From Buttiauxella gaviniae ATCC 51604 (lineage in GTDB: Bacteria > Pseudomonadota > Gammaproteobacteria > Enterobacterales > Enterobacteriaceae): DNA of 64,000 nt. Shown here piece by piece: positions 23,004 through 34,719 of this stretch. Under the pieces are notes generated by a model. It saw only the letters and a list, made by a program, of their open reading frames with translations. It did not search any database and had not been told where the DNA came from. Positions within the stretch are counted from its first letter, which is position 1, and every line of letters begins with the position of its first letter. Both the position numbers and the translations under genes were made by a program. The stretch covers positions 429,487 through 493,486 of the forward strand of contig NZ_LXEP01000031.1 of assembly GCF_001654835.1 (NCBI RefSeq). The letters are read 5' to 3'.

Positions 23004-23076
23004 GGTGGATGTCGCTTACCGCTAATCCACCCTACAAAAGTTTGAGTAGGTCGGATTAGCGTAAGCGACATCCGAC
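23004..23076. repeat. REP/BIME-type palindromic repeat between pepN and ssuB
   Basis: Two inverted copies of a unit reading GTCGGATTAGCGTAAGCGAC on one side and GGTGGATGTCGCTTACCGC on the other flank a short AT-rich centre. This is the layout of enterobacterial REP elements placed between convergent genes; it may act as the common end of the pepN and ssu transcripts. Confidence 0.75.
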
Positions 23077-23081
23077 ATAAT

Positions 23082-23855
23082 TTAACCGGTGCGCACCACG
23101 CGTGCCGGTTCTTCTATAACCTGCCGTTTCATCACTCGCTCTAACACCTGAGCTTCCAGTTCAGCCAGCCGGACAGAGCCGAGCTTACGGGGACGTGGCA
23201 AATCAACCGTCAGATCCAAACCGATCTTTCCTTCTTCAATCAGTAACACTCGATCTGCCATCGCAACGGCTTCGCTAACATCGTGCGTCACCAGCAATAC
23301 CGTAAAGCCATGTTCCTGCCACAAAGAGACAATCAACTCCTGCATTTCGATACGCGTCAGGGCATCCAGCGCACCCAATGGTTCATCAAGCAATAACAGG
23401 CGTGGGCGATGAATTAGCGCTCGAGCCAGCGCCACGCGTTGTTTCTGGCCGCCGGACAGGGCAGCCGGCCATTCGGTAGCGCGATTGGCAAGGCCAACGG
23501 CTTCCAGCGCTTTCATTGCCGATTCTTTCCAGTTTCCTTTCAGACCCAGACCGACATTGTTAATCACCGACTTCCACGGTAACAGTCGCGCATCCTGGAA
23601 CATTAAGCGCGTTTCATCCTGGCTTTCGCGCAGTGGTGCGTTTCCGGCAATCAGCGAACCACCGTTGGCATTTTCCAACCCTGCCAACAAACGCAGCAAC
23701 GTACTTTTACCGCCGCCACTGCGCCCAACTACTGCAACAAATTGCCCGGCAGGAATATGTAACTCCAGCTCATCAAGAATCGTTTTATTACCGTAGCGTT
23801 TGGTCACGCTGTTAAGGAGCAGGGGAGTCCCCTGGTTTAAACGGGCAGTATTCAT
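23082..23855 (-). CDS. ssuB: Aliphatic sulfonate ABC transporter ATPase SsuB
   Basis: SsuB powers uptake of alkanesulfonates under sulfate starvation. The 257-residue ABC ATPase has Walker [10 protein letters not shown] (about 43-51), signature [15 protein letters not shown] (about 134-148) and Walker [13 protein letters not shown] (about 157). It is the last gene of the minus-strand ssuEADCB operon and overlaps ssuC by four bases. Confidence 0.96.
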   Translation of the reverse strand: MNTARLNQGTPLLLNSVTKRYGNKTILDELELHIPAGQFVAVVGRSGGGKSTLLRLLAGLENANGGSLIAGNAPLRESQDETRLMFQDARLLPWKSVINNVGLGLKGNWKESAMKALEAVGLANRATEWPAALSGGQKQRVALARALIHRPRLLLLDEPLGALDALTRIEMQELIVSLWQEHGFTVLLVTHDVSEAVAMADRVLLIEEGKIGLDLTVDLPRPRKLGSVRLAELEAQVLERVMKRQVIEEPARVVRTG

Positions 23856-24643
23856 GCGTTCTCCTCCTGCAACTGATAAGCCGGATGCCAGCGTAACCAG
23901 ACACGTTCGAGTAATTGCGCGCTGATATCAGCGAGTTTGCCGAGCAGGGCGTAAAGAATAATAGCGACGACGACGACGTCGGTTTGCAAGAACTCACGGG
24001 CGTTCATTGCCAGATAACCAATTCCTGAGTTGGCAGAAATAGTCTCGGCCACGATTAAGGTCAGCCACATTAAGCCGAGCGCAAAACGAATACCGACCAT
24101 AATCGAAGGTAACGCACCGGGCAGAATCACCTGGGCAAACAGGCTAAAGCCTGACAACCCATAGCTGCGGGCCATCTCCAACAAACCCTGGTCGATATTA
24201 CGGATGCCGTGCCAGGTATTGATGTAAATCGGGAACAGCGTGCCGAGTGCTACCAGGAAAATTTTCGCTGATTCATCAATGCCGAACCACAAAATCACCA
24301 GCGGAATCAGTGCCAGGTGCGGAACGTTACGCAGCATCTGAATCGAACTGTCCAGCAGGCGCTCTCCCCAGCGAGACAGGCCGCTTATCAACCCGAGCAC
24401 TAACCCCAGAGAACCGCCAATGCTAAAACCAATCACCGCACGCCATGAGCTGATAGCCAGGTGCTGCCATAATTCACCGCTGGCTGAGAGGTTCCAGAAT
24501 GCAATTACCACCCCTTCCGGAGAAGGGAGGATGCGCGACGAAAGCCAGCCTGCGCTCGAAGATAGTTGCCAGATTGCGATAACCGCAACCGGCAAAAACC
24601 ACGGTGCCAGCCTCAGTAACAGTTTATGCGTTGAAGGGGTCAT
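23852..24643 (-). CDS. ssuC: Aliphatic sulfonate ABC transporter permease SsuC
   Basis: The inner-membrane permease of the sulfonate importer, with about six membrane segments and the EAA-like loop ([21 protein letters not shown] shown here in part) that contacts SsuB. The ATG at 24643 gives 263 residues, equal to E. coli; a longer reading from 24688 overlaps ssuD and lacks support. It lies ten bases after ssuD. Confidence 0.95.
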   Translation of the reverse strand: MTPSTHKLLLRLAPWFLPVAVIAIWQLSSSAGWLSSRILPSPEGVVIAFWNLSASGELWQHLAISSWRAVIGFSIGGSLGLVLGLISGLSRWGERLLDSSIQMLRNVPHLALIPLVILWFGIDESAKIFLVALGTLFPIYINTWHGIRNIDQGLLEMARSYGLSGFSLFAQVILPGALPSIMVGIRFALGLMWLTLIVAETISANSGIGYLAMNAREFLQTDVVVVAIILYALLGKLADISAQLLERVWLRWHPAYQLQEENA

Positions 24644-24653
24644 TGGCTGCTCC

Positions 24654-25799
24654 TTAGCTTTGCGCCACTTTGCGCGGAATAAAGTCATTGGCTACCACTT
24701 CGCCCCTTTCATGAACCAGGCGCGGTTGTGGAATTTGTGGAATCGCGACATCCAGATGCGGGAACAGCAACTCCCCAACACGATAAGCCTCTTCGAGATG
24801 CGGGTATCCCGATAGAATAAAGCTGTCGATACCAAGCGCTGCGTATTCGTTGATGCGCTCCGCAACGGTTGGGCCATCACCTACCAATGCAGTACCCGCA
24901 CCGCCACGCACCAGGCCAACGCCTGCCCATAGATTCGGGCTAATCTCCAGGTTGTCGCGTTTGCCGCCGTGCAACGCCGCCATGCGGTGCTGGCCGACGG
25001 AATCGGTACGCGCAAATGCGGCCTGCGCTTTGGCGATAGTTTCATCATCCAGCTGAGAAATCAGGCGATTAGCGGCATCCCACGCTTCTTCGTTGGTTTC
25101 ACGCACAATCACATGCAAGCGAATGCCGAAACGTACCGTGCGGCCATGAGCTGCGGCTTTCGCACGGACTTGCTCAATTTTCTCTTTCACCAAATGCGGT
25201 GGCTCGCCCCAGGTCAGATAGAGATCCACTTGTTCGGCGGCAAGATCCTGCGCTACATCCGATGATCCGCCAAAGTAAAGCGGTGGGCGAGGCTGTTGCA
25301 CAGGCGGGAATAACAGTTTTGCCCCTTTGACCTGAATATGTTTGCCTTCGTGATCTACCGTTTCGCCTTCCAGCAAACGACGCCAGATATTGGTAAATTC
25401 TGCGGAGGCTTCGTAACGCTCTTTATGATTGAGGAACACGCCGTCTGCAGCTAACTCTTCAGGGTCGCTACCAGTAACCAGGTTAAATAAAGCGCGCCCG
25501 TTGGAAAGTCGGTCGAGCGTTGCGGCCTGGCGTGCAGCCACGGTTGGCGAGGTCACGCTTGGACGCAGCGCGACCAGAAATTTCAAACGCTGCGTCACGG
25601 GAATCATAGATGCGGCAACCAGCCAGGCGTCTTCACAAGAGCGGCCTGTTGGGATGAGTACGCCGGTAAAGCCAAGTCTGTCCGCAGCCTGCGCAATCTG
25701 TTGCAGGTACCCGTGGTCAACCGGGCGCGCTGCATCATTGCTGCCTAAGTAGTGGCCATCGCCATGGGTAGGTAGGAACCAGAACATATTTAAACTCAT
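24654..25799 (-). CDS. ssuD: FMNH2-dependent alkanesulfonate monooxygenase
   Basis: SsuD uses FMNH2 from SsuE and oxygen to split alkanesulfonates to aldehyde and sulfite. The 381-residue luciferase-family protein begins [19 protein letters not shown], with the conserved Cys in [16 protein letters not shown] (about residue 54) and Arg-rich loop [15 protein letters not shown]. Between ssuD and the upstream ssuA lies an ERIC element instead of the short spacer expected for the operon. Confidence 0.97.
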   Translation of the reverse strand: MSLNMFWFLPTHGDGHYLGSNDAARPVDHGYLQQIAQAADRLGFTGVLIPTGRSCEDAWLVAASMIPVTQRLKFLVALRPSVTSPTVAARQAATLDRLSNGRALFNLVTGSDPEELAADGVFLNHKERYEASAEFTNIWRRLLEGETVDHEGKHIQVKGAKLLFPPVQQPRPPLYFGGSSDVAQDLAAEQVDLYLTWGEPPHLVKEKIEQVRAKAAAHGRTVRFGIRLHVIVRETNEEAWDAANRLISQLDDETIAKAQAAFARTDSVGQHRMAALHGGKRDNLEISPNLWAGVGLVRGGAGTALVGDGPTVAERINEYAALGIDSFILSGYPHLEEAYRVGELLFPHLDVAIPQIPQPRLVHERGEVVANDFIPRKVAQS

Positions 25800-25811
25800 G
25801 ATTTATTTCCT

Positions 25812-25938
25812 TAATCCCCTTCATACTTCAAGTTGTCTCTTTGTTGGCTGCGTTCACTCACCCTAATCACTTACTTAAGTAAGCTCATTGGGATGCGTTC
25901 TCTTGCCGCCGCGATACAACTCGAATTATTCGGGTATT
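25812..25938. repeat. ERIC/IRU element inside the ssu operon (ssuA-ssuD gap)
   Basis: A roughly 127-base imperfect palindrome whose inner part, read on the minus strand, is AAGTAAGTGATTAGGGTGAG, close to the ERIC2 primer consensus, with a centre ACTTACTTAAGTAAGCT. The ends read TAATCCC and GGGTATT. It is clearly related to the copy at 38658-38784. It would be transcribed within the ssu message. Confidence 0.85.
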
Positions 25939-25945
25939 TCTGTGG

Positions 25946-26896
25946 TTAGGGTTGCCAGATGCGGGTGCGAATATCGACTTTCTTAGGCACTAAATGGTTG
26001 TCATAAAACAGATCTGCGGTTTGCTGCTGTTTTGCCGCAGTCTCGGCGCTGACAGGTGTAATCACCGTTGGGGGGCGGTGATCGAAATAGGTGGCAATCA
26101 CGTTTTCCGGCAGCCCCATGGTTTTTGCCAGCAGCGCAACGCTTGCATCGCGTTGGCTACGGGTTAACGCATCGGCGTCGCTAAATGTTTTCAGAACGTG
26201 TTGCAGGAACGGACCGTTTTGTTCGGCATAAGGGCGTGAAGCAAGATAGAAAGAACCCGTCTGATTCAGCTCGCTGCCGTCGGTTAACACGCGCACGCCA
26301 CCGTTTAACAAGACTGCAGAATAGTAGGGGTCCCAAATTGCCCAGGCATCAACGTTGCCCTGCTGGAATGCGGCACGCGCATCCGCTGGCGTTAAATAAG
26401 CAGGCTGGACATCGGTAAATTTCAGCCCAGCTTTTTGCAGCGCTCGTAGCACCAGGTTGTGGGAGCTGGAACCTTTCTGGAAAGCAATTTTGTGCCCTTT
26501 AAGGTCCGCCACGGTTTTTATTGGGCTGTTTTCCGGCACCAGAATCACTTCGGCTTTTGGTTTTGCCGGCTCAGACCCGACATACACCAGATCTGCGCCC
26601 GCAGCCTGCGCGAAGATTGGCGGAATATCGCCGGTGCTGCCGAGATCGATGCTGCCGATGTTCAGCGCTTCGAGCATTTGCGGGCCCGCCGGGAATTCAA
26701 TCCACTGGAATTTTGTGTTTGGATACTCTTTTTCCAGCAGCTGGTGGCTTTTCGCCAGCACCATGCTGACCGAGCCTTTTTGATAACCAATGCGTAGCTG
26801 CTCAGGCCCAGTATCAGCCGCATGAAGTGTAGCGCTCAGGCTTAATGTTCCTGCGAGTGCAAGCCACGGAGCGGTTCGTTTCAGAAAGTTAAACAT
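25946..26896 (-). CDS. ssuA: Aliphatic sulfonate-binding protein SsuA
   Basis: The periplasmic binding protein of the sulfonate importer. Starting at the ATG at 26896 ([18 protein letters not shown]) it has 316 residues, a Sec signal peptide cut after LHA (about residue 26), and the SsuA/TauA core ([27 protein letters not shown]). A longer in-frame reading to 27061 overlaps ssuE in a second frame and is not used. The start overlaps the ssuE stop by eight bases. Confidence 0.95.
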   Translation of the reverse strand: MFNFLKRTAPWLALAGTLSLSATLHAADTGPEQLRIGYQKGSVSMVLAKSHQLLEKEYPNTKFQWIEFPAGPQMLEALNIGSIDLGSTGDIPPIFAQAAGADLVYVGSEPAKPKAEVILVPENSPIKTVADLKGHKIAFQKGSSSHNLVLRALQKAGLKFTDVQPAYLTPADARAAFQQGNVDAWAIWDPYYSAVLLNGGVRVLTDGSELNQTGSFYLASRPYAEQNGPFLQHVLKTFSDADALTRSQRDASVALLAKTMGLPENVIATYFDHRPPTVITPVSAETAAKQQQTADLFYDNHLVPKKVDIRTRIWQP

Positions 26897-27464
26897 GAGC
26901 AACTCCTTGCGTCTTAAAAGGGGAGGAGACAATGAAATCCCGGCGGTGCAGAGCCTGCCAGAAGGTTTCCAGCGAGTTATCGAGGCGTTGTTGTAAGTTG
27001 TTGCTGAACACCGGTTTGTGCTGGTAATCCGCAATCTGGCTGTCATCAGCAAACACGCCATGCAGGATTTCCTGAGCTTTTAGCGCATTAAGGACAGGCT
27101 TTAATGCGTAATCGACTGCCAGCATGTGCGCCACCGTGCCACCAGTGGCTAAAGGCAGAACGACTTTCTTATCCAGTGCACGTTCAGGCAGCAGGTCGAG
27201 CAGCGTTTTCAGAGCGCCAGAAAATGAAGCTTTATAAACAGGTGTTGCGATGATCACGCCATCGGCTTGCTGCAATTGCTCAATGAGCGCTAAAAGAGCC
27301 GGACTATCGAAACGTGCGTACAGCAAATCTTCAGGCGCGAAATTCTGTAGATGCCAGTGACACACCTCGATATCCAGAGCGCTCAGTTTTTCGCGGGCAT
27401 ATTCCAGCAGTGCACTAGAACGGGATGGGAAGCGCGGGCTTCCAGCAAGGGTAATCACACGCAT
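26889..27464 (-). CDS. ssuE: NADPH-dependent FMN reductase SsuE
   Basis: SsuE supplies reduced flavin to SsuD. The 191-residue flavodoxin-like protein carries the flavin phosphate loop [14 protein letters not shown] (about residues 6-19) and [20 protein letters not shown] (about 79). It is the first gene of ssuEADCB; AAGGAAACG stands just before the ATG. In E. coli the promoter is activated by Cbl under sulfate limitation; I see no certain Cbl box here. Confidence 0.96.
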   Translation of the reverse strand: MRVITLAGSPRFPSRSSALLEYAREKLSALDIEVCHWHLQNFAPEDLLYARFDSPALLALIEQLQQADGVIIATPVYKASFSGALKTLLDLLPERALDKKVVLPLATGGTVAHMLAVDYALKPVLNALKAQEILHGVFADDSQIADYQHKPVFSNNLQQRLDNSLETFWQALHRRDFIVSSPFKTQGVAHV

Positions 27465-27601
27465 ATCGTTTCCTTATAACTAATTGTTTGCTTTTAGATA
27501 ACATTGATAACAATTGACTGTGATATTCGCGCAGAACTCTTATTCCACTAAATGATTTATCTGGAAAAGAATTGCTAAAAAACGCATAACAACAGGGCGT
27601 A

Positions 27602-27707
27602 AGGGAAACGATTGCGCTGATTCAGCCTTTTTTGTCACAGGTCAATTCCATTCAATGACGTTATCGACGATAATACGGCCCCGGTTTGCATACCGGGAAT
27701 CCAGGAG
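27602..27707 (+). promoter_or_regulatory. pyrD control region: PurR-like site and pyrimidine leader hairpin
   Basis: AGGGAAACGATTGCGC (27602-27617) matches 11 of 16 positions of the PurR operator. Downstream, TACGATAATACGG-type promoter bases lead into a CG-rich start region and a perfect hairpin CCCGGT / ACCGGG (27680-27697) five bases before the AGGAG ribosome site. In E. coli pyrC and pyrD, start-site switching by CTP/GTP decides whether this hairpin forms and blocks translation; the same layout is seen here. Confidence 0.75.
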
Positions 27708-27712
27708 AGTTC

Positions 27713-28723
27713 ATGTACTACCCCTTCGTTCGTAAAGCCCTATTCAAGCTCGATCCAGAGCGCGCTCATGAAGTGACATTCCAGCAATTGCGTCGTGTAT
27801 CATGTACACCTCTCGAATGGCTGGTGCGGCAAAATGTGCCGTCGAAACCTGTCACTTGTATGGGATTGACCTTTAAGAACCCATTAGGCCTGGCTGCAGG
27901 TCTGGACAAAAATGGTGAGTGCATAGATGCGTTGGGTGCAATGGGCTTTGGCTCCATTGAAATTGGCACTGTAACGCCTCGCCCACAGCCTGGAAATGAC
28001 AAGCCAAGAATCTTTCGTCTTGTAGAGGCTGAAGGATTAATTAACCGTATGGGTTTCAATAACCACGGTGTTGATAACTTGGTTGAGAATGTCAAAAAAT
28101 CCCATTTTGATGGGGTTCTTGGCATCAATATTGGTAAGAATAAAGACACTCCAGTTGAACAAGGCAAAGATGACTATTTGATCTGCATGGATAAAATTTA
28201 TCCGTACGCGGGTTATATAGCGATTAATATTTCATCTCCAAATACCCCTGGATTACGCACGCTGCAATACGGCGATGCGCTGGATGATCTGTTATCTGCA
28301 ATCAAAAATAAGCAGCAAGCGCTTCAGGAATTGCATCATAAATATGTACCTGTGGCGGTGAAGATCGCGCCGGATCTTTCTGAAGAGGAGTTGATCCAGG
28401 TAGCTGATAGTTTGGTACGCCATAATATTGATGGGGTAATTGCGACCAATACGACATTGGATCGCAGCCTGGTTCAGGGCATGAAATATTGCGATGAAAT
28501 GGGTGGCTTAAGTGGCCGTCCGGTTCAGTTAAAAAGCACAGAAATTATTCGCCGCTTGTCGCAAGAATTAAATGGTCGCTTGCCGATTATTGGCGTTGGC
28601 GGTATTGATTCATTGATTGCAGCACGCGAGAAGATGGCAGCGGGTGCCTCTTTAGTACAAATATATTCCGGGTTCATATTTAAAGGCCCACCTCTGATTA
28701 AAGAAATTATTTCAGGTTTGTAA
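27713..28723 (+). CDS. pyrD: Dihydroorotate dehydrogenase (quinone)
   Basis: PyrD is the class 2, FMN-dependent, membrane-associated enzyme of pyrimidine synthesis, passing electrons to quinone. The ATG at 27713 follows AGGAG and gives 336 residues, as in E. coli, starting with the amphipathic membrane helix [20 protein letters not shown]. Conserved [11 protein letters not shown] (FMN), [11 protein letters not shown] with the catalytic Ser (about 175) and GVGGIDS are present. An in-frame upstream ATG at 27686 precedes the leader hairpin and is rejected. Confidence 0.98.
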   Translation: MYYPFVRKALFKLDPERAHEVTFQQLRRVSCTPLEWLVRQNVPSKPVTCMGLTFKNPLGLAAGLDKNGECIDALGAMGFGSIEIGTVTPRPQPGNDKPRIFRLVEAEGLINRMGFNNHGVDNLVENVKKSHFDGVLGINIGKNKDTPVEQGKDDYLICMDKIYPYAGYIAINISSPNTPGLRTLQYGDALDDLLSAIKNKQQALQELHHKYVPVAVKIAPDLSEEELIQVADSLVRHNIDGVIATNTTLDRSLVQGMKYCDEMGGLSGRPVQLKSTEIIRRLSQELNGRLPIIGVGGIDSLIAAREKMAAGASLVQIYSGFIFKGPPLIKEIISGL

Positions 28724-28745
28724 TCTCTGAATGTTTTACTTTCGG

Positions 28746-28780
28746 ACAACCGGGGCTTTATTTTGAGTCCCGGTTGTTTT
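28746..28780 (+). terminator. Rho-independent terminator after pyrD
   Basis: Stem ACAACCGGG / CCCGGTTGT with a 14-base loop is followed by TTTTA, 23 bases after the pyrD stop. Confidence 0.8.
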
Positions 28781-28896
28781 ATATTCCGTCATTGTTGCTA
28801 ATTTGAACATATTGGTCTTTTATTAATGTGTTCATTTACGAAGCGGTGATAAGGATATTTCTAATCGCAGGTATATGGGGATAAGGGCAAATAATT

Positions 28897-29439
28897 ATGC
28901 GGATTAAACCGGACGATAATTGGCGTTGGTATTATGATGAGGAGCATGATCGTATGATGCTCGATTTAGCCAATGGCATGCTTTTCCGTTCCCGTTTCCC
29001 TCGTAAAATGCTAACTCCCGATGCCTTTGAAAATACTGGGTTTTGTGTTGATGATGCAGCTCTATTTTTCTCTTTCGAAGAAAAATGTCGTGATCTCATA
29101 TTAAGCAAAGAGCAGCGCGCTGAACTGGTATTAAATGCACTCGTAGCGATTCGTTATCTCAAGCCGCAGATGCCAAAAAGCTGGCACTTTCTCTCTCATG
29201 GGGAATGCTGGCAGCCAATACCTGGCGATGCAGCCTGTGTGTGGTTAAGTGACGATATGCAGCAGGTGAATCTGCTGGTGGTAGAAACAGGTGATAACGC
29301 TGCACTTTGTTTATTAGCGCAGCCAGGCTTGCAACTTGCTGGTCGTACCATGCAGCTCGGTGATGCGATTAAAGTGATGAATGACAGATTAAGGCCGCAA
29401 CCAACAAGTCTCGCCCTTAACCTTGATCAGGCAGTTTAG
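28897..29439 (+). CDS. zapC: Cell division protein ZapC
   Basis: ZapC binds FtsZ and promotes bundling of protofilaments at the Z ring. The 180-residue product equals E. coli ZapC (YcbW) in length and begins [20 protein letters not shown]. It overlaps convergent ycbX by four bases at the 3' end. Confidence 0.95.
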   Translation: MRIKPDDNWRWYYDEEHDRMMLDLANGMLFRSRFPRKMLTPDAFENTGFCVDDAALFFSFEEKCRDLILSKEQRAELVLNALVAIRYLKPQMPKSWHFLSHGECWQPIPGDAACVWLSDDMQQVNLLVVETGDNAALCLLAQPGLQLAGRTMQLGDAIKVMNDRLRPQPTSLALNLDQAV

Positions 29440-30548
29440 TTTCCCGCTAACTCTACATCTCCTGCAGGAATACAACTACAGCAAAGGATTGTGCCATCAT
29501 CAATGATAGCATTTTTCTTCAACGCTTTGACTTCCCCACTGACTAACTTTATCCGGCAGCTGCCGCAAATCCCGGCCCGACAAGAATAGGGCACGCGAAT
29601 TCCTTGTTGTTCGAGTTGTTCTAGTAAAATTTGGTGGTTGTTACCGCGAAATTGTTGGCCCTGCCAGTCAATCGCCACCATGCTTTCTTGCTGCTCTAAA
29701 GGCTCAAGAGCTTCTTCGGTCACTCCTGCGCCATAAACTTTCGCAGGTTTTGTCGCCAGTACTTCGAGTTCATCACCCACACGAATCACACCGCTATTGC
29801 GGGCAATCAGATTTTGGCCGAAATCGACATCACCATTATCCAGTGCGGTCCGGAATTTTTGTAATGTCGCGAGAGGTTCACCGTTCGGGTGTTTTCGGCC
29901 ACGCTCCGGGCTGACGGTGGTGAAAATACAGCGGCTACAAGGTTTGGCGACATCAAATGTTACGCCGCCAATCCGTACTACTTGCCAGCTATCTTCGTCC
30001 CAGGCTTGTGCGCCGGTGACTACAATATTCGGGCGAAATTGTGTCATTTTTACACTCGCCGGGCAGCGATTTTGCAAATCGCGCAGCGATGCTTCATTTG
30101 CCAGCAAGAATGGGAAACCGTCGGCAAAAGAGAGTGGTACCTCTTCATGACGTTTAACGCGGCGCGTTAAATTTTCACCCAGCCAGCGCAGTTGTACCGG
30201 GCGTGAGAAAAAACCGCTCAGCCATTGGTTGATATCATCGGGAGCAATTTGCGCGGTGAAATGGTTTCCCCAGACTTCCGTTGGCGCGGCCTCAGGCCGG
30301 AAATCGCTAAAGCGTATTGTGGCGGAACTGCCGTCTGGCGCGCTCAAAAATAGACCATCGTGAATAATGGCCGGAGTAAATAGCACCATTTGCGGGAACT
30401 GGCGTGCGGTAATAAAAGTGCCGTCAGGTTCTGTCACCATAAAGATGCGGTCAAAAGCTAAACCGCTGGTAGTTGCCTGAGCATGGGAGAGCGCAAGGCC
30501 GCGCATCGATTTCACCGGGTGAATATAAAGCTGAGATAGGGTGATCAT
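29436..30548 (-). CDS. ycbX: YcbX, MOSC-domain N-hydroxylated base reductase with 2Fe-2S domain
   Basis: YcbX uses the molybdenum cofactor to reduce N-hydroxylated purines such as 6-hydroxylaminopurine. It has an MOSC N domain (IHPVKSMRG), the MOSC core with the cofactor Cys in [15 protein letters not shown] (about residue 217), and a C-terminal plant-type ferredoxin domain with Cys in [11 protein letters not shown] and ILCCSC. The ATG at 30548 gives 370 residues (E. coli 369). AAGGAG lies 12 bases before this ATG and three before an in-frame GTG at 30557, so the exact start is uncertain by three codons. Confidence 0.94.
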   Translation of the reverse strand: MITLSQLYIHPVKSMRGLALSHAQATTSGLAFDRIFMVTEPDGTFITARQFPQMVLFTPAIIHDGLFLSAPDGSSATIRFSDFRPEAAPTEVWGNHFTAQIAPDDINQWLSGFFSRPVQLRWLGENLTRRVKRHEEVPLSFADGFPFLLANEASLRDLQNRCPASVKMTQFRPNIVVTGAQAWDEDSWQVVRIGGVTFDVAKPCSRCIFTTVSPERGRKHPNGEPLATLQKFRTALDNGDVDFGQNLIARNSGVIRVGDELEVLATKPAKVYGAGVTEEALEPLEQQESMVAIDWQGQQFRGNNHQILLEQLEQQGIRVPYSCRAGICGSCRIKLVSGEVKALKKNAIIDDGTILCCSCIPAGDVELAGN

Positions 30549-30672
30549 GATACGCACGCGCTCCTTGCATAAATGAAGAAAAAGAGAATATAAGAGGCCA
30601 ACTTTATGACATGCGTGGCGGATTGGCTATAATGCGCCACAATTTTCTTTTTATACCTGATTAAGTGACGAT

Positions 30673-32790
30673 ATGAATTCTCTGTTTGCCAGTACGGCGC
30701 GTGGGCTTGAAGAGCTATTAAAAACTGAACTGGAGGGCCTTGGTGCGCAAGCATGCCAGGTGGTTCAGGGCGGCGTACATTACCAGGGGGACTCACGTCT
30801 GCTCTATCAAAGCTTGATGTGGAGCCGTCTTGCGTCCCGCATTTTGCTGCCATTAAATGAATGCAGTGTTTATAGCGACCTGGATTTATATCTGGGTGTA
30901 CAGACCATCGACTGGCCTGCATTGTTTGGCTCGGATGCCACATTTGCAGTGCATTTCAGTGGTCTGAATGACGTTATCCGTAACAGTCAGTACGGCGCGT
31001 TAAAAGTGAAGGATGCGATTGTTGACTCCTTCACACGTAAAAACTTGCCGCGTCCGAACGTTGAACGTGAACAACCAGATCTGCGCATTAACGTTTGGCT
31101 GAACAAAGATACCGCCAGCATCGCGCTGGATTTAAGCGGCGAAGGTCTACATCAGCGCGGTTACCGCGATAGCACTGGTGCTGCTCCTATTAAAGAAACG
31201 CTGGCATCAGCTATTGTTATGCGTTCAGGCTGGCAGCCGGGTACTCCGCTGCTCGATCCAATGTGCGGTTCCGGCACGCTGTTGATTGAAGCTGCGATGA
31301 TCGCCACCGATCGTGCGCCTGGTTTACATCGCAAACATTGGGGCTTCCTTGGTTGGGCGAACCATGATTTCGATCTGTGGAAAGAGATCACCACCGAAGC
31401 ACAGGTTCGCGCTCGCAAAGGCCTTGGCGAATATACTTCGCGTTTCTATGGTTCGGATAACGATTCACGCGTTATCGAACGCGCTCGTGCCAATACCCGT
31501 CGTGCGGGTCTGGGCGATATCATCAGTTACGAAGTCAAAGACGTGGCTAAATTAACCAATCCGCTGCCGGAAGGCCCGGTTGGTACGGTTGTCAGTAACC
31601 CGCCATACGGCGAGCGTCTGGATAGCGAACCTGCGCTGATTGCATTGCACAGCCTGCTTGGCCGCAATATGAAAAACCATTTTGGCGGCTGGAATTTGTC
31701 ACTGTTTAGCGCATCTCCGGATTTGCTTAGCTGCCTGCAACTGCGTGCCGAACGCCAGTTTAAAGCGAAGAACGGCCCGCTGGATTGTGTTCAGAAAAAC
31801 TATCAATTATCTGCCACCAGCACGGGTGTGCAATCAGGCCAGATCGCTGATGATTACGCGAACCGCCTGCGCAAAAATATCAAAAAACTCGATAAATGGG
31901 CGCGTCAGGAAGGCATCGAATGCTACCGAATTTACGATGCCGATTTGCCAGACTATAACGTTGCTGTTGACCGCTACGGCGAGTGGGTTGTGGTTCAGGA
32001 ATACGCGCCGCCTAAAACGGTTGATGCCAATAAAGCACGTCAGCGTCTGTTTGACGTGATCGCTGCAACAATGTCTGTACTGGAATTGCCATCCAACCGA
32101 CTGATCCTGAAAACCCGTGAACGCCAGAAAGGGAAAAGTCAGTATCAGAAAATGGATGAGAAAGGCGACTTCATGGAAGTGAGCGAATATAACGCTCGTC
32201 TATGGGTCAACCTGACTGACTATCTTGATACCGGTTTGTTCCTCGACCACCGTATTGCGCGCCAAATGCTGGGCAAAATGAGCAAAGGGAAAGATTTCCT
32301 TAACCTGTTTGCTTATACCGGCAGTGCGACAGTTCACGCAGGTTTAGGTGGTGCTAAAACGACGACCACCGTCGATATGTCTCGTACTTACCTGGAGTGG
32401 GCTGAGCGTAACTTGCGTCTTAACGGCTTGAGTGGCCGTGCACACCGCCTGGTTCAGGCTGATTGCCTGGGCTGGTTGCGTGAAACCGATGAACAGTTTG
32501 ATCTGATTTTTATCGATCCACCGACGTTCTCAAACTCAAAACGAATGGAAGAATCTTTTGATGTTCAGCGCGACCATATCGTGCTGATGAAAGACCTTAA
32601 GCGTCTGTTGCGCCAGGGCGGCACCATTATGTTCTCCAACAATAAACGTGGCTTCAAAATGGACTTTGACGGGCTGGCTAATCTGGGCCTGAGTGCTCAG
32701 GAAATCACGCAGAAAACCTTGTCACAAGATTTTGCCCGTAATCGCCAAATTCATAACTGCTGGCTCGTTACTCACGTAGCCAAGGATTAA
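30673..32790 (+). CDS. rlmL: Bifunctional 23S rRNA methyltransferase RlmKL
   Basis: One protein makes m2G2445 (RlmL half) and m7G2069 (RlmK half) in 23S rRNA. The 705 residues (E. coli 702) hold a THUMP domain, an N-terminal MTase with the catalytic NPPYGERL (about 313-320) and [16 protein letters not shown], and a C-terminal MTase with [13 protein letters not shown] and [10 protein letters not shown] (about 616). uup starts five bases after the stop, so they are probably cotranscribed. Confidence 0.97.
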   Translation: MNSLFASTARGLEELLKTELEGLGAQACQVVQGGVHYQGDSRLLYQSLMWSRLASRILLPLNECSVYSDLDLYLGVQTIDWPALFGSDATFAVHFSGLNDVIRNSQYGALKVKDAIVDSFTRKNLPRPNVEREQPDLRINVWLNKDTASIALDLSGEGLHQRGYRDSTGAAPIKETLASAIVMRSGWQPGTPLLDPMCGSGTLLIEAAMIATDRAPGLHRKHWGFLGWANHDFDLWKEITTEAQVRARKGLGEYTSRFYGSDNDSRVIERARANTRRAGLGDIISYEVKDVAKLTNPLPEGPVGTVVSNPPYGERLDSEPALIALHSLLGRNMKNHFGGWNLSLFSASPDLLSCLQLRAERQFKAKNGPLDCVQKNYQLSATSTGVQSGQIADDYANRLRKNIKKLDKWARQEGIECYRIYDADLPDYNVAVDRYGEWVVVQEYAPPKTVDANKARQRLFDVIAATMSVLELPSNRLILKTRERQKGKSQYQKMDEKGDFMEVSEYNARLWVNLTDYLDTGLFLDHRIARQMLGKMSKGKDFLNLFAYTGSATVHAGLGGAKTTTTVDMSRTYLEWAERNLRLNGLSGRAHRLVQADCLGWLRETDEQFDLIFIDPPTFSNSKRMEESFDVQRDHIVLMKDLKRLLRQGGTIMFSNNKRGFKMDFDGLANLGLSAQEITQKTLSQDFARNRQIHNCWLVTHVAKD

Positions 32791-32795
32791 TTGTC

Positions 32796-34703
32796 ATGTC
32801 ATTGATTAGTATGCACGGTGCCTGGTTGTCGTTTAGCGACGCACCGTTGTTAGATAACACCGAACTCCATATCGAAGAAAACGAACGCGTCTGTCTGGTT
32901 GGCCGTAACGGTGCAGGTAAATCCACACTGATGAAAATCCTCAACCGTGAAGTGCCGCTTGATGATGGGCGCATGGTTTACGAACAGGATTTGATTGTCG
33001 CGCGTTTGCAACAAGATCCTCCGCGTAATGTCGCGGGCACGGTTTACGACTTCGTTGCAGAAGGCGTGGAAGAGCAGGCCGAGTACCTCAAGGCCTATCA
33101 CGATATCTCCCACAAAGTGATGACCGACCCGAGCGATAAAAACCTCAATGAAATGGCGCGTATCCAGGAGATTCTTGATCACCAGAATCTCTGGCAACTG
33201 GAGAGCCGCATTAATGAAGTGCTCGAACAATTAGGTCTGGAAGCTGACACTGAACTGTCGGCACTTTCTGGCGGCTGGTTGCGTAAAGCGGCACTGGGCC
33301 GTGCGCTGGTGAGTTCTCCACGCGTTCTGTTGCTTGATGAGCCAACTAACCACCTGGATATCGAAGCTATCGACTGGCTGGAAGGTTTCCTGAAAGAGTT
33401 CCAGGGCAGCATTATTTTCATCTCGCACGACCGTTCATTTATTCGCAATATGGCGACGCGTATCGTCGATCTTGATCGCGGCAAACTGGTTTCTTACCCT
33501 GGCGATTACGATCAGTATCTATTGGCAAAAGAAGAAGCACTGCGTGTTGAGGATCTGCAAAACGCCGAGTTTGATCGCAAACTTGCGCAAGAAGAAGTGT
33601 GGATCCGTCAGGGCATTAAAGCACGCCGTACGCGTAACGAAGGCCGTGTGCGTGCCTTGAAAGCGATGCGTAACGAACGTAGTGCTCGTCGTGAAGTGTT
33701 GGGCAGCGCCAAAATGCAAGTTGGTGAAGCGGCGCGTTCCGGCAAGATAGTCTTTGAAATGGAAAACGTGTTTTACCAGATCGCTAACAAAAACCTGGTG
33801 TCGGATTTCTCAGCCCAGGTACAGCGCAGCGACAAAATCGCGTTGGTGGGGCCAAACGGCTGTGGCAAAACCACATTGTTGAAACTGATGTTAGATCAGT
33901 TGAAAGCGGACAGCGGGCGCGTGCATTGCGGTACCAAGCTTGAAGTGGCGTACTTTGACCAACACCGCGCGGAGCTTGATCCTGATCGTACGGTAATGGA
34001 CAACCTGGCGGAAGGTAAGCAAGAAGTGATGGTGAACGGCAAGCCACGCCATGTACTGGGTTACTTGCAGGACTTCCTTTTCCACCCGAAACGCGCCATG
34101 ACTCCGGTTCGTGCGTTGTCTGGTGGTGAGCGTAACCGTCTTTTACTGGCGAAGTTATTCCTAAAACCTAGCAACTTGATGATTCTCGATGAACCGACGA
34201 ATGACCTGGATGTCGAAACGCTCGAATTACTTGAAGAGTTGATTGATGGTTACCAGGGCACGGTTATGTTGGTGAGCCACGATCGTCAATTTGTGGACAA
34301 CACTGTTACCGAATGCTGGATTTTTGAAGGCGAAGGCAAGATTGGTCGTTACGTCGGTGGTTATCATGACGCCAAAGGCCAACAGGCATCTGCGCAAACT
34401 TTACGCCACTCTGTGGCAGATAAGGCGCAAAACAACCAGCCTGCAAAGGCGGAAGTTGTTAAACGTGCAAGTAGCAAGCTAAGCTATAACCTGCAACGTG
34501 AATTAGAGCAATTACCACAACGTCTTGAACAACTTGAGGCGGAACTGGAAGCTATCCAGGCTAAGGTCGGGGATGGTGATTTTTTTAACCAGCCACACGA
34601 TGTCACACAAAAAACATTGAGCGACCTGACCACGGCAGAAAAAGCACTGGAAGAGGCTTTTGAACGCTGGGAATATCTCGAAGCTCTGAAAAACGGCGCG
34701 TAA
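32796..34703 (+). CDS. uup: Uup, ABC-F family ATPase
   Basis: Uup is a soluble ABC-F protein that acts on the ribosome and influences transposon precise excision and tandem-repeat deletion. The 635 residues hold two ABC domains: Walker A GRNGAGKST (about 36) and GPNGCGKTT (about 351), signatures LSGGWLRKAALGRAL and LSGGERNRLLLAKL, Walker B LLLDEPTNHLD and MILDEPTNDLD, and a C-terminal coiled coil (from about 565) that binds DNA in E. coli. Confidence 0.97.
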   Translation: MSLISMHGAWLSFSDAPLLDNTELHIEENERVCLVGRNGAGKSTLMKILNREVPLDDGRMVYEQDLIVARLQQDPPRNVAGTVYDFVAEGVEEQAEYLKAYHDISHKVMTDPSDKNLNEMARIQEILDHQNLWQLESRINEVLEQLGLEADTELSALSGGWLRKAALGRALVSSPRVLLLDEPTNHLDIEAIDWLEGFLKEFQGSIIFISHDRSFIRNMATRIVDLDRGKLVSYPGDYDQYLLAKEEALRVEDLQNAEFDRKLAQEEVWIRQGIKARRTRNEGRVRALKAMRNERSARREVLGSAKMQVGEAARSGKIVFEMENVFYQIANKNLVSDFSAQVQRSDKIALVGPNGCGKTTLLKLMLDQLKADSGRVHCGTKLEVAYFDQHRAELDPDRTVMDNLAEGKQEVMVNGKPRHVLGYLQDFLFHPKRAMTPVRALSGGERNRLLLAKLFLKPSNLMILDEPTNDLDVETLELLEELIDGYQGTVMLVSHDRQFVDNTVTECWIFEGEGKIGRYVGGYHDAKGQQASAQTLRHSVADKAQNNQPAKAEVVKRASSKLSYNLQRELEQLPQRLEQLEAELEAIQAKVGDGDFFNQPHDVTQKTLSDLTTAEKALEEAFERWEYLEALKNGA

Positions 34704-34719
34704 CACAAGGAGACACGAT

